Part shown: positions 27,311 through 39,630 of the stretch, one piece after another
Layout: the number at the start of each line of letters is the position of its first letter
Numbering within the stretch: the stretch's first letter is position 1
Source: Thalassobacillus sp. CUG 92003
GTDB lineage: Bacteria; Bacillota; Bacilli; Bacillales; Halobacillaceae
Direction: 5' to 3'
DNA length: 64,000 nt
NCBI RefSeq assembly: GCF_013618635.1
Contig: NZ_JABLSJ010000015.1
Location: 1-64,000 of the forward strand
Position numbers and translations under genes: made by a program
Notes under the pieces: generated by a model
Seen by the model: only the letters and a program-made list of their open reading frames with translations
Database searches by the model: none
What the model was told of the DNA's origin: nothing

Positions 27311-27442
27311 TTATCCACAATTTGGATTATATCATTATAGTCACTAACTTAATAGGTTACCACATAGCCGGATGTATTGAAAAGAATTGAACATTATTTT
27401 TCCACACGCGCGGGGAAGTATGTGTTATCCACATGTGGAAAA
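27311..27442. promoter_or_regulatory. DnaA-box group upstream of mnmE
   Basis: Two perfect TTATCCACA boxes lie at 27311-27319 and 27425-27433. Two 8-of-9 boxes lie at 27398-27406 (TTTTCCACA) and 27434-27442 (TGTGGAAAA, reverse). The gap from 27279 to 27470 otherwise holds only a plausible -10 (TATAAT, minus strand) for mnmE, and the first box falls just downstream of it. Confidence 0.7.
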
Positions 27443-27469
27443 CTGATGAGGCCACTTTCATTTTTGCCA

Positions 27470-27505
27470 TAAAAAAACTGCCTCTCATTAGGAAAGGCAG
27501 TGAAA
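27470..27505 (-). terminator. rnpA-yidC-jag terminator
   Basis: On the minus strand ACTGCC and GGCAGT pair with extra AAG/CTT-type pairs and are followed by TTTTTTTAT. Confidence 0.82.
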
Positions 27506-27515
27506 TGGACTGTAT

Positions 27516-28136
27516 TTATTTGGCCGGTTTGATCACGACAGAGCGTTTCGGTTCATGGCCGTCTGAAAAAGTCTCCACCTGGCGAGATGATTGCAAAGCC
27601 GTATGGATGATTTTACGTTCATAGGACGGCATCGGCTCAAGTTTAACATTTTGTTTCGTCCGACTTGCTTTCTCCGCCAGCCGGCTTGCCAAATTTTCCA
27701 GCGTTTCTTTTCGTCTCGCCCGATAGTTTTCAGCATCGAGAATCACGGTGTAAAACCGATCCGTTTCCCGGTTCATGGTCAATTGCGTCAAATACTGCAG
27801 GGCATTCAACGTTTGCCCCCGTTTTCCGATCAATAAAGCAATCTTGTTTCCGGTCAGCTCCATATGGACATCACGATCATTCACGTCAGTCGTAATCTCA
27901 ACAGGAGCTCCCATCTGCTCGGCTACTTCTTTGATGAATGTTTCAGCATCCTGCACTGGATTTCTAGCAAGCGTTGCTTTGACTATCGCCGGTTTTGCGC
28001 CGAACATGCCAAAGAATCCCTTCTTACCTTCATCAACGACTTCAATTTCCACTTGGTCTCTTGATGTTTGCAATTCCTCTAGTGCTGATTGGACCGCTTC
28101 TTCAACATTTTCGCCCGTAGCAGTGATTTGCTTCAC
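27516..28136 (-). CDS. jag: RNA-binding protein Jag (KhpB)
   Basis: Jag/KhpB is an RNA-binding protein encoded after spoIIIJ. The 206-residue protein has the Jag-N domain (about 1-52, with '[10 protein letters not shown]'), a KH domain ('[13 protein letters not shown]') and an R3H domain ('[13 protein letters not shown]' to 'HEPKRSVVI'). It overlaps yidC by 4 bp, so the two are translationally coupled. It partners KhpA in RNA regulation in other firmicutes. Confidence 0.93.
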   Translation of the reverse strand: MKQITATGENVEEAVQSALEELQTSRDQVEIEVVDEGKKGFFGMFGAKPAIVKATLARNPVQDAETFIKEVAEQMGAPVEITTDVNDRDVHMELTGNKIALLIGKRGQTLNALQYLTQLTMNRETDRFYTVILDAENYRARRKETLENLASRLAEKASRTKQNVKLEPMPSYERKIIHTALQSSRQVETFSDGHEPKRSVVIKPAK

Positions 28137-28897
28137 TTTTCATTTCCTCCCGTTTCTGCTTTTTCCATCATCGGCTTACGAATAAAGATGGTTTGAGCAA
28201 TCATAACGAAGTTACCGACAACCCAGTACAACGCGAGTGCTGATGGGAAAAAGAAGGCAAATGTACCAATCATCAGCGGCATGATGTACATCATCATTTG
28301 CATTTGTGGGTTTTGAGCTGCCGCCCCACCGGCCATCATGAGCTTTTGCTGCAGGAAGGTTGTTCCGGCAGTCAAGATAGCTAGGAAGGGATCCGGAGAC
28401 CCGAGTTCCAACCATAAGAAATTATGTGTTTTGATTTCAGCTGTCCGCATGATCGCATGATAAAAACCGATCAGAATCGGCATTTGCACGATAATCGGTA
28501 AACACCCTGCGAGCGGGTTTACCCCGTTTTTCTGAAACAGCTGCATCGTTTCCTGCTGCAGTTTTTGCTGCGTTTGCGCATCTTTTGAGCTGTATTTTTC
28601 TCTCAGCTCTTTTAACTCTGGCTGTATATCTTGCATCGCTTTTGAACTTTTCAATTGTTTAACGTTCAATGGTAATAAAAGCACACGAATGATAATGGTG
28701 ACAATGATGATCGCCAGGCCGTAGCTTTCCCCCGTGGCGTTAGCAAAGAATTCTATCGTTTGTGAAAGTGGATAAACCACATATTCATTCCAAAAACCTG
28801 TACTATCTTCCGTTATATCCTGGTTTACTTGCATACACCCGGATAACAATGTAAGCACGCCGGTCATAGCCAGCAATGCTAGAATCTTGTTACGCAA
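28133..28897 (-). CDS. yidC: membrane protein insertase YidC (SpoIIIJ-type)
   Basis: This 254-residue lipoprotein inserts membrane proteins; in B. subtilis SpoIIIJ is also needed for forespore gene activation. It has a signal peptide with lipobox 'LSGC' (Cys21), five helices and the conserved Arg in '[10 protein letters not shown]'. The '[20 protein letters not shown]' cytoplasmic loop is typical. It lies between rnpA and jag, the standard order next to rpmH. Confidence 0.95.
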   Translation of the reverse strand: MRNKILALLAMTGVLTLLSGCMQVNQDITEDSTGFWNEYVVYPLSQTIEFFANATGESYGLAIIIVTIIIRVLLLPLNVKQLKSSKAMQDIQPELKELREKYSSKDAQTQQKLQQETMQLFQKNGVNPLAGCLPIIVQMPILIGFYHAIMRTAEIKTHNFLWLELGSPDPFLAILTAGTTFLQQKLMMAGGAAAQNPQMQMMMYIMPLMIGTFAFFFPSALALYWVVGNFVMIAQTIFIRKPMMEKAETGGNEK

Positions 28898-28984
28898 CGT
28901 CCTTCCTCCTTACTATATCTCTTTCCCACATCCAACTACCAAACATTGTAGCACTAGTTAATCTAAGAATTCTATAAAAAATCT

Positions 28985-29338
28985 CTAGACCCTGCGGCCT
29001 TTTGAGAGTAATTTCGATTTGGACAACACATGCATCAAGCTTTTCTTGATTTGATGGAAATCCATATCCTTAGTCGGTCTCCTGGCAATAATGACATAAT
29101 CGTAAGAAGGATGGATTTGTAGCTCAAGTTCATAAAAAGCTTGTCTTAAGTAACGTTTGATTTGATTCCGTGTCACTGCTTTCCCGATCCGTTTGCTTAC
29201 TGATAACCCGATGCGAAAATGTGTCTGATCCTCTTTTTTCAAAAAATAAATGACAAGCTGCCGATTGGCGAACGATCGGCCGTGCTTGAATACGTGTTGG
29301 AATTCATCATTCTTTTTGATCCGGTAAGCTTTCTTCAT
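28985..29338 (-). CDS. rnpA: ribonuclease P protein component
   Basis: RnpA is the protein subunit of RNase P that helps cut tRNA 5' ends. The 117-residue basic protein has '[13 protein letters not shown]' at the start, '[17 protein letters not shown]' (the RNR motif, here with Gln for the second Arg) and '[11 protein letters not shown]'. The ATG at 29338 follows GGAGGTAAG; the longer frame has no site. It is 99 bp downstream of rpmH, with a hairpin between. Confidence 0.96.
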   Translation of the reverse strand: MKKAYRIKKNDEFQHVFKHGRSFANRQLVIYFLKKEDQTHFRIGLSVSKRIGKAVTRNQIKRYLRQAFYELELQIHPSYDYVIIARRPTKDMDFHQIKKSLMHVLSKSKLLSKGRRV

Positions 29339-29404
29339 TAGGATCTTACCTCCACTTGACTGACCCCGGAGCAACCTCAAGGCTGCCTCAACTTTCTCTA
29401 AACT

Positions 29405-29438
29405 AGAAAAAAGACCACTGACTGAAACTCAGTGGCCT
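29405..29438 (-). terminator. hairpin between rpmH and rnpA
   Basis: GGCCACTGA and TCAGTGGTC form a 9-bp stem (one G-U) on the minus strand followed by TTTTTTC. It starts at the rpmH stop, so rnpA would be reached by partial read-through, giving more L34 than RnpA. Confidence 0.8.
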
Positions 29439-29571
29439 ATGCAGATAACACTTTTCTTCCTTTTTTGCGACGACGAGCAAGAACCTTGCGTCCGTTCTTT
29501 GTGCTCATGCGTGCGCGGAAACCATGTACCTTCTTACGCTTACGGTTATTTGGTTGAAATGTACGTTTCAT
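29437..29571 (-). CDS. rpmH: 50S ribosomal protein L34
   Basis: The 44-residue protein starts '[18 protein letters not shown]' and is rich in Lys and Arg; this is the fixed family sequence. L34 sits in the large subunit near the exit tunnel. It is the first gene of rpmH-rnpA-yidC-jag and is transcribed away from dnaA across the origin region. The start codon follows GGAGGTGTC. Confidence 0.97.
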   Translation of the reverse strand: MKRTFQPNNRKRKKVHGFRARMSTKNGRKVLARRRKKGRKVLSA

Positions 29572-29626
29572 TTATAGACACCTCCCTGAGGATTTTTGTT
29601 GGTTACACTAAAAGGCAGTCCAACTA

Positions 29627-29656
29627 ATTATATAAAATCCTCTCCAGAAATGTCAA
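29627..29656 (-). promoter_or_regulatory. sigma-A promoter for rpmH
   Basis: Perfect TTGACA and perfect TATAAT on the minus strand with an 18-bp spacer, about 55 bp before the rpmH ATG. Expected to be a strong promoter. Confidence 0.85.
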
Positions 29657-29750
29657 TGTCTGATTTAAATGGCTCCTCTCCCCTCGTTATATAACAGTGT
29701 GTGTATTACAACAGATGACTGCCTTATTCGATGGTTCGGCAAAACGATCG

Positions 29751-30098
29751 TGTGGATAATTCACAGCGGTTGTGTATAATTAATATCGAGCACTTTCGAC
29801 TGTCCACACCACCTATCGACAATCTACTCACAAAATCTAGTGATGTGGATAGGAATTGTCTACAACGTGTGGTGTCTGTGGATAAGTTTCGAAAAAGGTT
29901 TGCAACGCGTGGGTTTATTTGATATCATATTTGTGTTTTAACCCTGAATAACTATGTTCAGGAAAATATGTTTTCCACAGATTGTGGATAGCGTGTGGAC
30001 ATCTATTCACACCAATGTTTCTAACGTTATACACAAGGATGTGGACAATGCACACAAGTTTTCTATTAACCTATGAGATCAGATTTCATTTGTCCACA
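29751..30098. other. oriC: oriC, left DnaA-box region (upstream of dnaA)
   Basis: Two perfect boxes (TGTGGATAA at 29751 and 29877) and a TTATACACA at 30027 lie here with 8-of-9 boxes at 29771, 29844, 29971, 29983, 30040 and 30090 and weaker ones at 29800 and 29994. They lie on both strands in the rpmH-dnaA gap, where B. subtilis has incA and incB. The dnaA promoter sits inside the group, so binding should also repress dnaA. Confidence 0.9.
29900..29928 (+). promoter_or_regulatory. candidate dnaA promoter
   Basis: TTGCAA and TATCAT with a 17-bp spacer, flanked by DnaA boxes at 29877 and 29971. It predicts a leader of about 300 bases before dnaA. Confidence 0.55.
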
Positions 30099-30240
30099 AC
30101 ATCCAGCTTGCTTTTCTGTGGTGCAATTATATACGATTCGACTACTTTCGCCTTTCGCTCCTTTTAAAACGTTCGTAAAAGTGAACAAAAGGCTTTTTTT
30201 GTTTTCCATTCCTATCGATGCTATGAAAGGGGTGAATGTC

Positions 30241-31596
30241 TTGGAAAACATAACCGAGCTATGGGATAACACCTTGGAGAAGATTAAAGAAAAAATCAGC
30301 AAACCGAGCTTTGAAACGTGGCTTAAAGCGACGAAGGCTCATTCGCTCAACGATAATACGTTGACGATCACCGCGCCGAATGAGTTTGCCCGGGACTGGC
30401 TTGAGAACCAATATGAAGGGATGATCGTTGAAACGCTCTATGAGGTCACCGGCGCTGAGCTGAACACGCGCTTTATCATCCCGGAGAATAAGGAAGACTC
30501 GCTTGAGGATGTCAAACTCGCATCCAAAAAGATACCGGATGTAAAAAACAACGGCGGCGAAGAATCACCGCAAAGCATGCTGAACTCCAAGTACTCATTT
30601 GATACATTCGTCATCGGATCAGGCAACCGTTTTGCCCATGCTGCCTCGCTTGCCGTCGCTGAAGCACCGGCAAAAGCCTATAATCCGCTGTTCATCTATG
30701 GTGGTGTCGGCCTTGGCAAAACCCACTTGATGCATGCCATCGGCCATTATGTACTCGACCATAACCCGCAAGCCAAAGTCGTTTACTTATCATCTGAAAA
30801 ATTCACGAACGAATTCATCAATTCGATTCGGGACAACAAAGCCGTCAATTTCCGCAATAAATATCGCAGCGTAGACGTGCTGTTAATCGATGATATTCAG
30901 TTTTTAGCTGGAAAAGAACAAACGCAAGAGGAATTCTTCCATACATTTAATACCCTGCATGAAGAAAGTAAACAAATCGTGATCTCGAGCGATCGGCCGC
31001 CTAAGGAGATTCCGACGCTAGAAGATCGCCTGCGCTCCCGCTTCGAATGGGGGTTGATTACCGATATCACCCCGCCAGACCTAGAAACACGGATCGCCAT
31101 TTTGCGGAAAAAAGCTAAGGCTGAGGGGCTCGATATTCCGAACGAAGTCATGCTGTATATCGCCAACCAGATTGATACCAATATTCGCGAGCTAGAAGGC
31201 GCTTTGATCCGGGTTGTCGCCTATTCATCGCTCATCAACCGTGATATTAATGCCTCGCTGGCAGCCGAAGCCCTGAAGGACATCATCCCGAGCTCCAAGC
31301 CGCGGGTCATTACCATCCAGGCTATACAAGAGATGGTGGGAGAAAAATATAACGTCAAAATTGAAGATTTCCCCGCCAAGAAGCGGACGAAGACGATCGC
31401 ATTTCCAAGACAGATCGCCATGTATCTATCGAGAGAAATGACCGATTACTCCCTTCCTAAAATCGGAGAAGAATTTGGGGGGCGTGATCATACGACGGTG
31501 ATTCATGCGCATGAAAAAATTACGAATATGCTCGCTCAAGATCAACAACTTCATAAAGAACTCGAAGAATTACAAGAACAGTTGAAATCGAAGTAG
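30241..31596 (+). CDS. dnaA: chromosomal replication initiator DnaA
   Basis: DnaA binds DnaA boxes, oligomerises with ATP and opens oriC. The 451-residue protein has domain I ('[18 protein letters not shown]'), a linker, the AAA+ domain ('[15 protein letters not shown]' Walker A, '[12 protein letters not shown]' Walker B) and the C-terminal box-binding domain ('[15 protein letters not shown]'). I chose the TTG at 30241, which has AAAGGGGTG six bases upstream and gives the family's standard N-terminus; an in-frame ATG at 30223 would add six residues. DnaA boxes flank both ends of the gene. Confidence 0.97.
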   Translation: MENITELWDNTLEKIKEKISKPSFETWLKATKAHSLNDNTLTITAPNEFARDWLENQYEGMIVETLYEVTGAELNTRFIIPENKEDSLEDVKLASKKIPDVKNNGGEESPQSMLNSKYSFDTFVIGSGNRFAHAASLAVAEAPAKAYNPLFIYGGVGLGKTHLMHAIGHYVLDHNPQAKVVYLSSEKFTNEFINSIRDNKAVNFRNKYRSVDVLLIDDIQFLAGKEQTQEEFFHTFNTLHEESKQIVISSDRPPKEIPTLEDRLRSRFEWGLITDITPPDLETRIAILRKKAKAEGLDIPNEVMLYIANQIDTNIRELEGALIRVVAYSSLINRDINASLAAEALKDIIPSSKPRVITIQAIQEMVGEKYNVKIEDFPAKKRTKTIAFPRQIAMYLSREMTDYSLPKIGEEFGGRDHTTVIHAHEKITNMLAQDQQLHKELEELQEQLKSK

Positions 31597-31604
31597 CTGA
31601 ATAG

Positions 31605-31740
31605 TGTGGATAACGGGACCACGTTTACACACAACCTGTCCACATGTGGGTAACCTGTTTGTATCTTGAGAAATGGCACTTATCCACATGTTAACAGCCC
31701 CTACTATTGTTATTACGGGTAATTATTAAATAAATATATA
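31605..31740. other. oriC: oriC, right part: DnaA boxes, DnaA-trio-like repeat and unwinding tract
   Basis: Perfect boxes at 31605-31613 (reverse) and 31680-31688 (forward), and weaker ones around 31637 and 31645, are followed by a 12-base spacer and the triplets CTACTATTGTTATTA at 31701-31715. These match the DnaA-trio pattern known in B. subtilis. A tract of almost pure A+T (31721-31744) follows. This is the expected site of strand opening, corresponding to incC between dnaA and dnaN. Confidence 0.85.
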
Positions 31741-31769
31741 ATATATGCGCGCATAGGAGGCGTTTATTC

Positions 31770-32912
31770 ATGAAATTCACAATTCAACGTGAACAACTGA
31801 TGGAAAGTGTGCAACACGTCATGAAAGCCATATCTTCTCGAACGACCATCCCGATTTTGACTGGCATGAAACTTGAAGCCACAGCAGAGGGTGTAAAATT
31901 GACAGGCAGTGATTCTGATATTTCAATTGAATCGTTCATTCCGGCTGAAGAAGATGGGATCGTCTATGTCGAAGGAATCGAGCCTGGCAGCATCGTCCTG
32001 CAAGCCAAGTATTTTCCAGACATTGTCCGGAAACTGCCGCAGAGCACCGTAGATATTGAAAGTGATAATCGTCTCAATATCACGATCCAATCCGGAAGTG
32101 CTGAGTTCCATTTGAACGGCCAGGATGCTGAAGAATACCCGCAACTTCCCCAGGTACATACGGATAACAGCTTTGAATTACCGATCGATTTGCTGAAAAG
32201 TTTAGTCCGCCAGACAGTTTTTGCTGTTTCTTCTTCCGAAACACGCCCGATTCTTACCGGGGTGAAAGTACAGCTTGACGAAGGCGAACTATCGTTTACA
32301 GCAACGGACAGCCACAGACTGGCATCACGAAAACTAAAGCTGGAAAATGGCAATGACCAGACATCCTTCTCGTCTGTGGTCATCCCCGGCAAAAGTTTGA
32401 CCGAATTGAACAAGATATTAGCGGATACCGAAGATAATATCGAAATCAGCGTGACCGATAACCAAGTCTTGTTCCGGACGAAACATCTCTTCTTCCTTTC
32501 CCGCCTGTTAGAAGGGAATTATCCGGAAACGTCCCGGCTCATTCCGGAACAAAGCAAAACAGTCGTCACGATGGGAGCCAAGGAATTGCTGAATTCAGTG
32601 GACCGCGCTTCCCTGCTTGCCCGTGAAAACCGTAATAACGTAGTCCGTCTCGTCACAAAAGAAGGCAGAGAAATTGAAATCACCGGCAATTCGCCTGAAG
32701 TAGGAAATGTCGTGGAAGAAGTGGAAGCCGATTCTGTTGATGGGGAAGACTTGAAAATATCATTCAGTGCGAAATACATGATGGATGCCCTGAAGGCAGT
32801 CGATCATGATCAAGTGAAAGTGGAATTCACGGGAGCCATGCGTCCCTTCTTGATTCGTCCGATTGATGATGATCAGATTCTGCAGCTCATCCTTCCTGTC
32901 CGCACTTACTGA
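31770..32912 (+). CDS. dnaN: DNA polymerase III beta subunit (sliding clamp)
   Basis: DnaN is the ring clamp that tethers DNA polymerases. The 380-residue protein has the three-domain clamp layout, with 'MKFTIQREQLMESVQHVMKAI' at the start (first 20 typical) and 'ILPVRTY' at the C-terminus. GGAGGCG precedes the ATG. It lies 173 bp after dnaA across the origin element. The Y-family polymerase at 52.8 kb carries a clamp-binding motif for it. Confidence 0.98.
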   Translation: MKFTIQREQLMESVQHVMKAISSRTTIPILTGMKLEATAEGVKLTGSDSDISIESFIPAEEDGIVYVEGIEPGSIVLQAKYFPDIVRKLPQSTVDIESDNRLNITIQSGSAEFHLNGQDAEEYPQLPQVHTDNSFELPIDLLKSLVRQTVFAVSSSETRPILTGVKVQLDEGELSFTATDSHRLASRKLKLENGNDQTSFSSVVIPGKSLTELNKILADTEDNIEISVTDNQVLFRTKHLFFLSRLLEGNYPETSRLIPEQSKTVVTMGAKELLNSVDRASLLARENRNNVVRLVTKEGREIEITGNSPEVGNVVEEVEADSVDGEDLKISFSAKYMMDALKAVDHDQVKVEFTGAMRPFLIRPIDDDQILQLILPVRTY

Positions 32913-32959
32913 TAGACACGGATGCGATCCTGTGGATAGCCTGTACAAAACTGAAAGAA

Positions 32960-33050
32960 ACACAAAACTGCCGAACTGATTTTACGAAATCGTTCGGCAG
33001 TTTTTCTATCCATTACCACGCTGTCAAATCACTCCGCTTGCCACGGCCCC
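32960..33050 (+). repeat. hairpin-plus-tail repeat, copy B (also terminates dnaN)
   Basis: Arms 32964-32976 and 32992-33004 are a perfect 13-bp stem (AAAACTGCCGAAC) ending in T residues. The tail (CCATTACCACGCTGTCAAATC, ACTCCGCTTGCCACGG) resembles those of copies A and C. The rest of the gap to rlbA (33051-33291) is A-rich and has no gene. Confidence 0.7.
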
Positions 33051-33291
33051 CCTCTTCTGTTCCAGGCAAGGCTCTGATGGGCTCCTCCTCAGTCAAAAAA
33101 GTTTTAACAAAAAAATCCAATTCCCTTTAAAGTTTCCCAAAAATTAAAACGGCGTCCAGCATTTACGATGATATGGGGGTTATTTTGAATACGTGACACA
33201 ATTTAAGCATTTATGAGCGATTACTTTTCTTTATGGCGTTTCTTTAGTAAAATAGAAAGAAGGTCAATCCAGATATTTAGGGTGAAAAAAA

Positions 33292-33513
33292 ATGAGCGAA
33301 CCGATTGAAATTTCAACAGAGTATATTCAGCTGGGCCAATTCCTGAAACTGGCAAACGTCCTGGAAACAGGCGGGATGGCAAAATGGTTTCTGGCTGAAT
33401 ACGAGGTGTATGTTAACGGTGATTTAGAAAGCCGTCGTGGAAGGAAATTGTACCTGGGTGATGTTGTCGAAATACCTGAAGCTGGAACATTTGAGGTTGT
33501 ACGTGAAGAGTGA
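33292..33513 (+). CDS. rlbA: S4-domain protein RlbA (YaaA)
   Basis: This 73-residue protein is a single S4 RNA-binding domain ('YIQLGQFLKLANVLETGG', then 'VNGDLESRRGRKLYLGDVVEI'). RlbA (YaaA) is linked to large-subunit ribosome assembly in B. subtilis. It lies 26 bp before recF, in the conserved dnaN-yaaA-recF order. Confidence 0.95.
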   Translation: MSEPIEISTEYIQLGQFLKLANVLETGGMAKWFLAEYEVYVNGDLESRRGRKLYLGDVVEIPEAGTFEVVREE

Positions 33514-33539
33514 CCGAATGATTTGGAAAGGATACGCTC

Positions 33540-34658
33540 ATGCATATCAGTGAACTCTCCCTGAGATCTTTTCGCAATTATAATGATTTATCGTTAACGT
33601 TTGATGATCAGATCAATGTCATCATAGGAGACAATGCCCAGGGGAAAACAAATCTCATGGAAGCGATCTACCTGCTGGCGTTTTCCAGATCTCACCGGAC
33701 CCCCCGTGATAAAGAACTCATCCAATGGGACAAAGAGTATGCTAAAATAAAAGGGAGCATTATTAAGCGGAACCGGCGTTTCCCGTTGGAGATCATCATA
33801 TCGAACAAAGGGAAGAAAGCGAAGTTGAACCATATCGAACAAAAACGGCTGAGTGACTACATCGGTGCCATGAATGTGGTCATGTTTGCACCTGAGGATC
33901 TTAATCTTGTCAAAGGGAGTCCTCAGGTGCGTCGTCGCTTTATCGATATGGAAATTGGTCAGGTCCAGCCTGCTTACGTCTACCATCTGGCGCAGTATCA
34001 GAAGGTGTTGAAGCAGCGGAATTCGCTTTTGAAAGATCTTCAGCGTAAACCTGAGGCCGACCGTACGATGCTGGCTGTATTAACGGACCAATTGATTGAA
34101 CACGGTGCCCTCATTGTGGAACGGCGATTTCGGTTTTTACAGCTGCTTCGTAAGTGGGCGGCTCCGATTCATGAAGGAATCAGCCGACAGCTCGAAGCGC
34201 TCGAAATCACGTACGATGCCAGTGTGAAAGTATCAGAAGACATGGATTTGGAAACAATAGTTCCTATATACCAGGAAAAATTTACCGATATAGAAACGAA
34301 GGAAGTGGAACGCGGGACAACGTTGGCCGGTCCGCATCGGGACGACCTCATGTTCTTTGTGAACGGCAAGGACGTGCAGACGTATGGGTCCCAGGGACAG
34401 CAACGTACGACGGCTCTCTCACTGAAGTTGGCAGAAATCGAGCTGATTAAAAGTGAAGTCGGCGAGTACCCTATTCTGCTTCTGGATGATGTGCTCAGCG
34501 AGTTGGACGATTTCCGCCGTTCGCATTTGCTCCACACAATCCAGGGAAAAGTCCAGACGTTTGTATCCACTACAAGTGTTGAGGGCATCGAACACGAGGT
34601 CATCGACCAGGCCGGAATTTTTCGGGTCGATAACGGAACGATTGACATAGAGAAATGA
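33540..34658 (+). CDS. recF: recombination/repair protein RecF
   Basis: RecF is an SMC-like ATPase that helps load RecA at gaps. The 372-residue protein has Walker A '[14 protein letters not shown]' near residue 30, the signature 'SQGQQRT' and Walker B '[12 protein letters not shown]'. It is 26 bp after rlbA and 9 bp before remB. Confidence 0.97.
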   Translation: MHISELSLRSFRNYNDLSLTFDDQINVIIGDNAQGKTNLMEAIYLLAFSRSHRTPRDKELIQWDKEYAKIKGSIIKRNRRFPLEIIISNKGKKAKLNHIEQKRLSDYIGAMNVVMFAPEDLNLVKGSPQVRRRFIDMEIGQVQPAYVYHLAQYQKVLKQRNSLLKDLQRKPEADRTMLAVLTDQLIEHGALIVERRFRFLQLLRKWAAPIHEGISRQLEALEITYDASVKVSEDMDLETIVPIYQEKFTDIETKEVERGTTLAGPHRDDLMFFVNGKDVQTYGSQGQQRTTALSLKLAEIELIKSEVGEYPILLLDDVLSELDDFRRSHLLHTIQGKVQTFVSTTSVEGIEHEVIDQAGIFRVDNGTIDIEK

Positions 34659-34667
34659 GGTGACGAA

Positions 34668-34958
34668 TTGTTCATTCATATTGGGGACGATCATGTAATC
34701 CAGTCTGAGGATGTCGTCGCAATAATCGATCATCAATTAATCTCATCTTCTTCGATTATCGAAGAAATGATATTTAATCAGCGAAAGAATAGAAAAGTCA
34801 TAGAGTCGGAGGAAGAAGCAGCTAAGGCCATTGTGCTGACGCATGATTATATTTATTTCAGCCCCCTCTCCGTCTATACACTGAAAAAACGCGCTAACAT
34901 GAGAACAACATTGAACAAGCTTGAGGATTTCACGGAGACAGGCGAATCGGAACTTTAG
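34668..34958 (+). CDS. remB: extracellular-matrix regulator RemB (YaaB)
   Basis: This 96-residue protein matches RemB (YaaB, DUF370-like), a relative of RemA that affects matrix genes in B. subtilis. The start is a TTG with GAGGTGA a few bases upstream; the next ATG would cut the first strand. The sequence 'IGDDHVIQSEDVVAIIDHQ' is typical. It sits between recF and gyrB, the conserved place. Confidence 0.9.
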   Translation: MFIHIGDDHVIQSEDVVAIIDHQLISSSSIIEEMIFNQRKNRKVIESEEEAAKAIVLTHDYIYFSPLSVYTLKKRANMRTTLNKLEDFTETGESEL

Positions 34959-34997
34959 ACGGCTGGCCATTGTGAAAAACCACTTGAAGGAATGTAG

Positions 34998-36926
<1,929 letters not shown>

Positions 36927-37008
36927 AGTGAACTGAACAAGACATGGAAGCAGGCTGTCCTGCTAACGGTGGCCTCTTCCATCCTTATTTGTGATTGGAG
37001 GTTATGTT

Positions 37009-39534
37009 ATGGTTGATCAACCCGAGCGTCCGCGCGTGCAAGAAGTCAATATCAATCAGGAAATGCGCACATCCTTTCTCGATTATGCGATGAGTGTCAT
37101 CGTGGCGAGGGCGCTGCCTGATGTCCGTGATGGCTTGAAGCCCGTGCATCGCCGTATTCTCTATGCCATGCACGACTTAGGGATGCATTCGGATAAAGCG
37201 CACAAAAAATCGGCGCGTATCGTCGGTGAAGTAATCGGTAAGTATCACCCTCACGGAGACTCTGCTGTTTATGAAACCATGGTCCGTATGGCCCAGGATT
37301 TCAGCTATCGTTACATGCTTGTCGATGGCCACGGTAACTTCGGGTCTGTTGACGGGGATGCTGCGGCCGCCATGCGTTATACGGAAGCGCGCATGTCAAA
37401 GATATCGATGGAAATTCTTCGCGATATTAACAAAGATACCATTGATTACGCCGATAACTATGATGGAACGGAAAAAGAACCGCTTGTACTTCCCGCACGA
37501 TTCCCGAACTTGCTCGTAAACGGGGGAGCCGGAATTGCTGTCGGCATGGCGACCAATATCCCCCCTCATCAACTGGGGGAAGTGATTGATGGCGTGCTGG
37601 CGGTCAGCCGCAACCCGGATATTACGATTCAGGAATTGATGGAAGACTATATTTATGGACCCGACTTCCCTACTCATGGGCAAATTCTCGGACTAAGCGG
37701 CATTCGAAAAGCTTATGAAACCGGGAAAGGTTCGATTACCGTAAGAGCCAAGGTTAATATTGAGGAGCAGGAAAACGGGAAAGCGACCATCATCGTAACC
37801 GAACTGCCTTATCAAGTGAACAAAGCACGACTCGTGGAAAAAATCGCTGACCTTGCCCGTGACAAGAAAATTGACGGGATCGTGGACTTGCGTGACGAGT
37901 CCGACCGGAATGGCTTGCGCGTCGTCATCGAATTACGCCGTGATGTCAATCCGAACGTGCTGTTGAACAATCTTTATAAACAGACAGCGCTACAGACATC
38001 CTTTGGGATTAATATGCTGGCGCTGGTCGATGGTCATCCTCAGGTGCTCAACTTGAAACAGTGCCTCGAGTATTATTTGGAGCACCAAAAAGTCGTTATC
38101 AGACGCCGGACCGAATACGAGTTGAGAAAAGCTGAAGCACGGGCTCATATTTTAGAAGGGCTGCGTGTGGCGCTTGATCATTTGGATGCGGTCATCACGC
38201 TTATCCGGGAATCCCAGACGACCGACATCGCACGGGAAGGATTAATGACCACGTATGATTTATCCGAAAAGCAGGCTCAGGCGATTTTGGATATGCGTCT
38301 TCAGCGCCTCACCGGACTCGAACGGGAGAAAATTGAAGACGAATATAACGAACTGATCCAGCTGATCGCTGAATTGAAAGCCATCCTGGCTGACGATGAA
38401 AAAGTGCTTGAAATCATTCGCGAGGAGTTATTAGAACTGAAAGAACGATACAATGACGAGCGTCGGACAGAGATATTAGTCGGTGGCACGGATTTCATCG
38501 AGGATGAAGACCTCATCCCGAGAGAGACCATCATCGTCACCCTCACCCATCAGGGCTATATCAAACGGCTTCCGGCTACGACCTACCGCACCCAGCGGCG
38601 AGGCGGCCGCGGAGTCCAGGGCATGGGTACACATGAGGAAGACTTTGTGGAACATCTGCTGTCAACGTCGACCCATAACACGCTGCTTTTCTTTTCAAAC
38701 AAAGGGAAGGTTTATAAAGCAAAAGGGTATGAAGTGCCCGAGTTCAGCCGGACAGCAAAAGGCATTCCGATCATTAACATGCTGGAAATTGAGCAGGATG
38801 AATGGATCAATGCCGTCATTTCGGTCGAGGACTTCGTCGACGATTGGTATTTCTTCTTTACGACCCGTAAAGGAATTTCCAAACGCACGTCTCTCTCCCA
38901 ATTTGCCAATATCCGCCGCGGCGGCTTAATTGCGTTGAATCTGCGGGAAGACGATGAGTTGATTTCTGTCCGCCTTACGGACGGGAAGCAGGATATGATG
39001 ATCGGAACGCGAGACGGGCTTCTGATCCGCTTTGATGAAGACCAAGTCCGTAAAATGGGACGAACGGCTGCCGGTGTTAAAGGCATCACGTTACGCGGTG
39101 ATGACGAAGTGGTCTCGATGGAAATCATTGATGATTCCATGGAAGTGTTGACGGTGACCAACAAAGGCTTCGGAAAACGGACGCCGGCCAAAGACTATCG
39201 CCTCACGAACCGGGGCGGTAAAGGGATCTTGACTTGCCATCTAACCGAGAAAAATGGCCGCGTCATCTCGACGAAAGCTGTCTCCGGCAAAGAAGATGTC
39301 ATGATCATCACAGCTGCAGGCGTCTTGATCCGCATGCCGGTCGAAGCCATTTCGGCCACAGGACGAAACACACAAGGTGTCCGCCTGATCCGTTTACAGA
39401 ATGAGGAAAAAGTGGCCACCGTTGCGGTGATTGAGAACGAGGAAGACTTAGAAGAAGCAGAGGTAACGGAAACAATTGAGCATGCTGGTGATACCGACGA
39501 TATAGAACCAGACACACCACAAGATGAAGAATAG
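37009..39534 (+). CDS. gyrA: DNA gyrase subunit A
   Basis: GyrA cuts and rejoins DNA in gyrase. The 841-residue protein has the quinolone-contact segment '[17 protein letters not shown]' with the usual Ser, the active-site Tyr in '[11 protein letters not shown]', a GyrA box '[10 protein letters not shown]' and an acidic tail. I chose the ATG at 37009 (GGAGG 7 bases upstream) over one six codons earlier without a site. Confidence 0.98.
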   Translation: MVDQPERPRVQEVNINQEMRTSFLDYAMSVIVARALPDVRDGLKPVHRRILYAMHDLGMHSDKAHKKSARIVGEVIGKYHPHGDSAVYETMVRMAQDFSYRYMLVDGHGNFGSVDGDAAAAMRYTEARMSKISMEILRDINKDTIDYADNYDGTEKEPLVLPARFPNLLVNGGAGIAVGMATNIPPHQLGEVIDGVLAVSRNPDITIQELMEDYIYGPDFPTHGQILGLSGIRKAYETGKGSITVRAKVNIEEQENGKATIIVTELPYQVNKARLVEKIADLARDKKIDGIVDLRDESDRNGLRVVIELRRDVNPNVLLNNLYKQTALQTSFGINMLALVDGHPQVLNLKQCLEYYLEHQKVVIRRRTEYELRKAEARAHILEGLRVALDHLDAVITLIRESQTTDIAREGLMTTYDLSEKQAQAILDMRLQRLTGLEREKIEDEYNELIQLIAELKAILADDEKVLEIIREELLELKERYNDERRTEILVGGTDFIEDEDLIPRETIIVTLTHQGYIKRLPATTYRTQRRGGRGVQGMGTHEEDFVEHLLSTSTHNTLLFFSNKGKVYKAKGYEVPEFSRTAKGIPIINMLEIEQDEWINAVISVEDFVDDWYFFFTTRKGISKRTSLSQFANIRRGGLIALNLREDDELISVRLTDGKQDMMIGTRDGLLIRFDEDQVRKMGRTAAGVKGITLRGDDEVVSMEIIDDSMEVLTVTNKGFGKRTPAKDYRLTNRGGKGILTCHLTEKNGRVISTKAVSGKEDVMIITAAGVLIRMPVEAISATGRNTQGVRLIRLQNEEKVATVAVIENEEDLEEAEVTETIEHAGDTDDIEPDTPQDEE

Positions 39535-39544
39535 ACTGCATGTT

Positions 39545-39579
39545 GTAAAGTCGCCTGCCTGAGGGCAGAGCGGCTTTAC
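39545..39579 (+). terminator. hairpin after gyrA, weak terminator
   Basis: GTAAAGTCGCCTGCC pairs with GGCAGAGCGGCTTTAC with a small bulge over a TGAG loop, but no T-run follows. It may be a processing or attenuation hairpin before the next gene. Confidence 0.45.
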
Positions 39580-39630
39580 GTATATGCAGAATCATTGCAA
39601 GCGATTAAAACATACAGGTGGTGGATAATA

